A program made the position numbers and the translations under genes. Of a stretch of DNA of 7,699 nt, positions 6,330 through 7,699 are shown one piece after another; position 1 is the first letter of the stretch, and the number at the start of each line of letters is the position of its first letter. The notes beneath the pieces were generated by a model. The model was given only the letters and a program-made list of their open reading frames with translations. It did not search any database and was not told the origin of the DNA. Source of the stretch: Balneolaceae bacterium (GTDB lineage: Bacteria; Bacteroidota; Rhodothermia; Balneolales; Balneolaceae); the NCBI GenBank assembly GCA_007127395.1, contig SKZL01000387.1, forward strand, positions 1 through 7,699, read 5' to 3'.

Positions 6330-7067
6330 TTGAATAATAAACGGGTATGCTTTGATCTGAATCATTCAACCGTGAGTTCCGAAAGGTTAGCCATATTGCA
6401 ACCCGTCATGATACCTGAACTTCACGATTTGGCCGTGATGAAGTATGTTGATCTGATTATACTCGATGACAATGCAATATGGTCCAGAAAGGGGCGGGTT
6501 CACAGAGCCAAAATCAGAACACCTGACGGAATCCAATACATCCACATCCCTATCCACAGCGATGACCGTAAAAAACCACTTCATCAGGTCAGGATTGATC
6601 ATTCTGAGAACTGGATTCATCAGATTCTGCGCTCTTTGGAGTATAACTATCGCAACAGTATCTACTATGATTTTTATGAACCGGAAATCATTGCAGACTT
6701 CAAGTCAGGCTCCGGATATGAATATCTTCTCCCTTTTGTACTTTTTTTGAGGAAAAGATTATTTCAATTTTTGAACTTAGAGTTTAATGCAGAATTTGTC
6801 TTTGCATCAGATATTGCCAATTTCGACCCGGATCCGGATCAGCTAAGTTTAAATCTGAATGTAAAACAGTACTTTCAGGAACCTGAATCCAGGCACTATC
6901 AGAGACAGGGAACCGGAAAAAGAAGAGTCGAGCTTCAATTTAAACATCCGGTATACCGGCAACATTTCGAAGATTTTGAACCCGGATGCTGTCTGCTCGA
7001 CCTGCTCTTTCAATATGGCCCTGAAAGCTATTTGATTTTAGAAAAAATCACTGAACAAAGAGCATGA
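6330..7067 (+). CDS. WbqC-like family protein
   Basis: This 245-residue soluble protein has the hallmarks of the WbqC family, first named from O-antigen gene clusters; its biochemical reaction is not firmly known to me. Visible blocks are AILQPVMIPELHDL (21-34, equivalent to the usual AIxQPxYfP start), DLIILDD (41-47), HRAKIRTPDGIQYIHIPI (58-75) and the C-terminal CCLLDLLFQYGPES (220-233). Length is typical. The listed start is TTG at 6330; a GTG at 6372 (residue 15) would start just six residues before the conserved AILQP, which is where family members usually begin, and is at least as likely. No Shine-Dalgarno sequence supports either. The gene follows nhaC by 33 bases on the same strand, so co-transcription is probable, although the two functions have no obvious link. 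A role in surface-sugar metabolism is inferred from family context only. Confidence 0.85.
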   Translation: MNNKRVCFDLNHSTVSSERLAILQPVMIPELHDLAVMKYVDLIILDDNAIWSRKGRVHRAKIRTPDGIQYIHIPIHSDDRKKPLHQVRIDHSENWIHQILRSLEYNYRNSIYYDFYEPEIIADFKSGSGYEYLLPFVLFLRKRLFQFLNLEFNAEFVFASDIANFDPDPDQLSLNLNVKQYFQEPESRHYQRQGTGKRRVELQFKHPVYRQHFEDFEPGCCLLDLLFQYGPESYLILEKITEQRA

Positions 7068-7091
7068 AACACAATTTTTTTAATTTTTAAC

Positions 7092-7133
7092 GTATTTCAG
7101 GGAAATCCTTAAGGATATAATTAATTGAAATAC
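7092..7133. repeat. Nested inverted repeat after the WbqC gene
   Basis: The outer arms GTATTTCA (7092-7099) and TGAAATAC (7126-7133) pair perfectly over 8 bp. Inside them ATCCTTAAGGAT (7105-7116) is a perfect 12-bp palindrome able to form its own short stem. A short T-run (TATTTTAAG) follows. It lies 25 bases after the WbqC stop and could act as a weak terminator or RNA-processing hairpin for the nhaC-wbqC transcript, or as a protein-binding site upstream of the next gene. The weak U-tract makes a standard intrinsic terminator doubtful. Confidence 0.45.
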
Positions 7134-7169
7134 TATTTTAAGTGAATCGTTACAAGCTAAATAACCCAT

Positions 7170-7200
7170 TTTGCTTGATTTTTCGATACCCTGATTTTTG
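7170..7200 (+). promoter_or_regulatory. Candidate Bacteroidota-type promoter for the FGE-like lipoprotein gene
   Basis: TTTG (7170-7173) is followed after exactly 19 bases by GATTTTTG (7193-7200), which matches the -7 consensus TAnnTTTG at five of six fixed bases. It ends 71 bases before the ATG at 7272. The implied leader contains an inverted repeat, TTTCAAAAT (7207-7215) and ATTTTGAAA (7248-7256), of unknown meaning. This is the best promoter match in the window. Confidence 0.45.
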
Positions 7201-7271
7201 CTGTTGTTTCAAAATGAGCGTATAGCCGAAATTAGTCGTGAATTAAGATTTTGAAAATTGTTTTAAAGAAT

Positions 7272-7699
7272 ATGAAACCTACAGAATTACTTCACATGCC
7301 AAACACTATTTACAGGTCCATTTTACCTCTCGCAATCTCCACCCTAATCCTGATTGGCATAATTGGTTGTGCAACATCAGACAGTGCTCAGGAAGTTGAG
7401 CAAGACTTGACATCAACCGTTGAAAGCCCTGTAACAGAGGATACCAGAACAGGGCTGGAGCCCGGAGTTTTTGATGACCACACACGAGAAATCCCAAATT
7501 CGAGGCAACTAGTAGATCTGGTAGCCATTCCCGGAGGTTCTTTTCTGATGGGAAGTACGGAAAATGGTCAATCCGAGGTGGAACTTGATCCCTTCTGGAT
7601 CAGCAGATATGAGATAACCTGGGATCAGTATAATTTGTTTCTGGAAGATTCCATTGAAGACCTGCGCAGAGAACTATACCGGGTTTTTTACGGTGTTGA
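7272..7699 (+). CDS. Lipoprotein with formylglycine-generating-enzyme-like (SUMF1) domain (partial, cut by right edge)
   Basis: An ATG at 7272 opens a frame of 142 codons that runs off the window without a stop. Residues 17-31 are hydrophobic and end in the lipobox I-I-G-C, so Cys33 is the expected lipid anchor. A Glu/Thr/Ser-rich linker (37-75) follows. From about residue 82 the sequence reads LVAIPGGSFLMGS (83-95) and then ELDPFWISRYEITWDQYNLF (104-123), the characteristic opening of FGE-sulfatase/SUMF1 domains. True formylglycine-generating enzymes oxidise a cysteine in sulfatases, but many family members are non-enzymatic or have other roles, including the Bacteroidota gliding lipoproteins GldJ and GldK. 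The catalytic cysteine region lies beyond the edge, so activity cannot be judged. The linker between GGSFLMGS and the PFWISRYE block looks shorter than usual, lacking the common DEGP-type stretch. Met9 (7296) is an alternative start giving a more typical signal length. Confidence 0.85.
   Translation, partial: MKPTELLHMPNTIYRSILPLAISTLILIGIIGCATSDSAQEVEQDLTSTVESPVTEDTRTGLEPGVFDDHTREIPNSRQLVDLVAIPGGSFLMGSTENGQSEVELDPFWISRYEITWDQYNLFLEDSIEDLRRELYRVFYGV

Noticed and set aside
6387..6750. Overlapping ORFs in other frames of the WbqC-family gene
   Set aside because: The conserved WbqC-family blocks occur only in the 6330-7067 frame.
7034..7049. GATTTT-AGAA-AAAATC hairpin followed by T-runs at 7075-7088, considered as a terminator
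   Set aside because: The stem is nearly all A-T, lies within the coding sequence, and is separated from the T-run by about 25 bases.
7306..7497. Leftward ORF of 63 codons opposite the right-edge gene
   Set aside because: The rightward frame from 7272 encodes a lipoprotein signal and a SUMF1-like domain start, so this is its shadow.

Overview
The window looks like a chromosomal segment from a moderately AT-rich, Gram-negative bacterium of the Bacteroidota/Balneolota type. The grounds are: a DUF5117/DUF4953-type lipoprotein metalloprotease, a WbqC-family protein and an FGE-like lipoprotein, all common in that group; AT-rich leaders with no convincing Shine-Dalgarno sequence; TTG start codons; and spacers carrying sequences that resemble the Bacteroidota promoter (TTTG, about 19 bases, TAnnTTTG). 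The phylum call is an inference from gene content, not a measurement.

Layout, left to right. A leftward gene is cut by the left edge; only its first 32 codons (97 to 1, minus) are present, and they encode a clear twin-arginine (Tat) signal peptide. A 288-base divergent spacer follows. Next is a complete rightward gene for an 825-residue zinc metalloprotease lipoprotein (386-2863). It converges on a leftward secreted fasciclin (FAS1) protein gene (2949-3482), and the two share a strong bidirectional terminator at 2890-2929. Upstream of the fasciclin gene, on the same strand, is pcm (3720-4379), a protein-L-isoaspartate O-methyltransferase. pcm is divergent from a rightward NhaC-family Na+/H+ antiporter gene (4545-6296). 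That gene is followed after 33 bases by a WbqC-family gene (6330-7067), probably in the same transcript. After a 204-base spacer a rightward lipoprotein gene with the start of a formylglycine-generating-enzyme-like (SUMF1) domain begins at 7272 and runs off the right edge.

Functionally this is a mixed housekeeping and cell-envelope neighbourhood: exported or lipid-anchored proteins (Tat substrate, metalloprotease, FAS1 protein, FGE-like lipoprotein), protein repair (Pcm), ion homeostasis (NhaC) and probable surface-glycan metabolism (WbqC). No pathway visibly links them. I see no mobile element, CRISPR array, RNA gene or defence system, and I do not find a convincing undescribed system.

The points most worth a second look are in the spacers and at the edges: the unlisted Tat gene start; a cluster of GAAC/GTTC dyads before the fasciclin gene; an 11-bp inverted repeat spanning the pcm/nhaC spacer; a nested palindrome after the WbqC gene; and a good Bacteroidota-type promoter candidate for the FGE-like lipoprotein.
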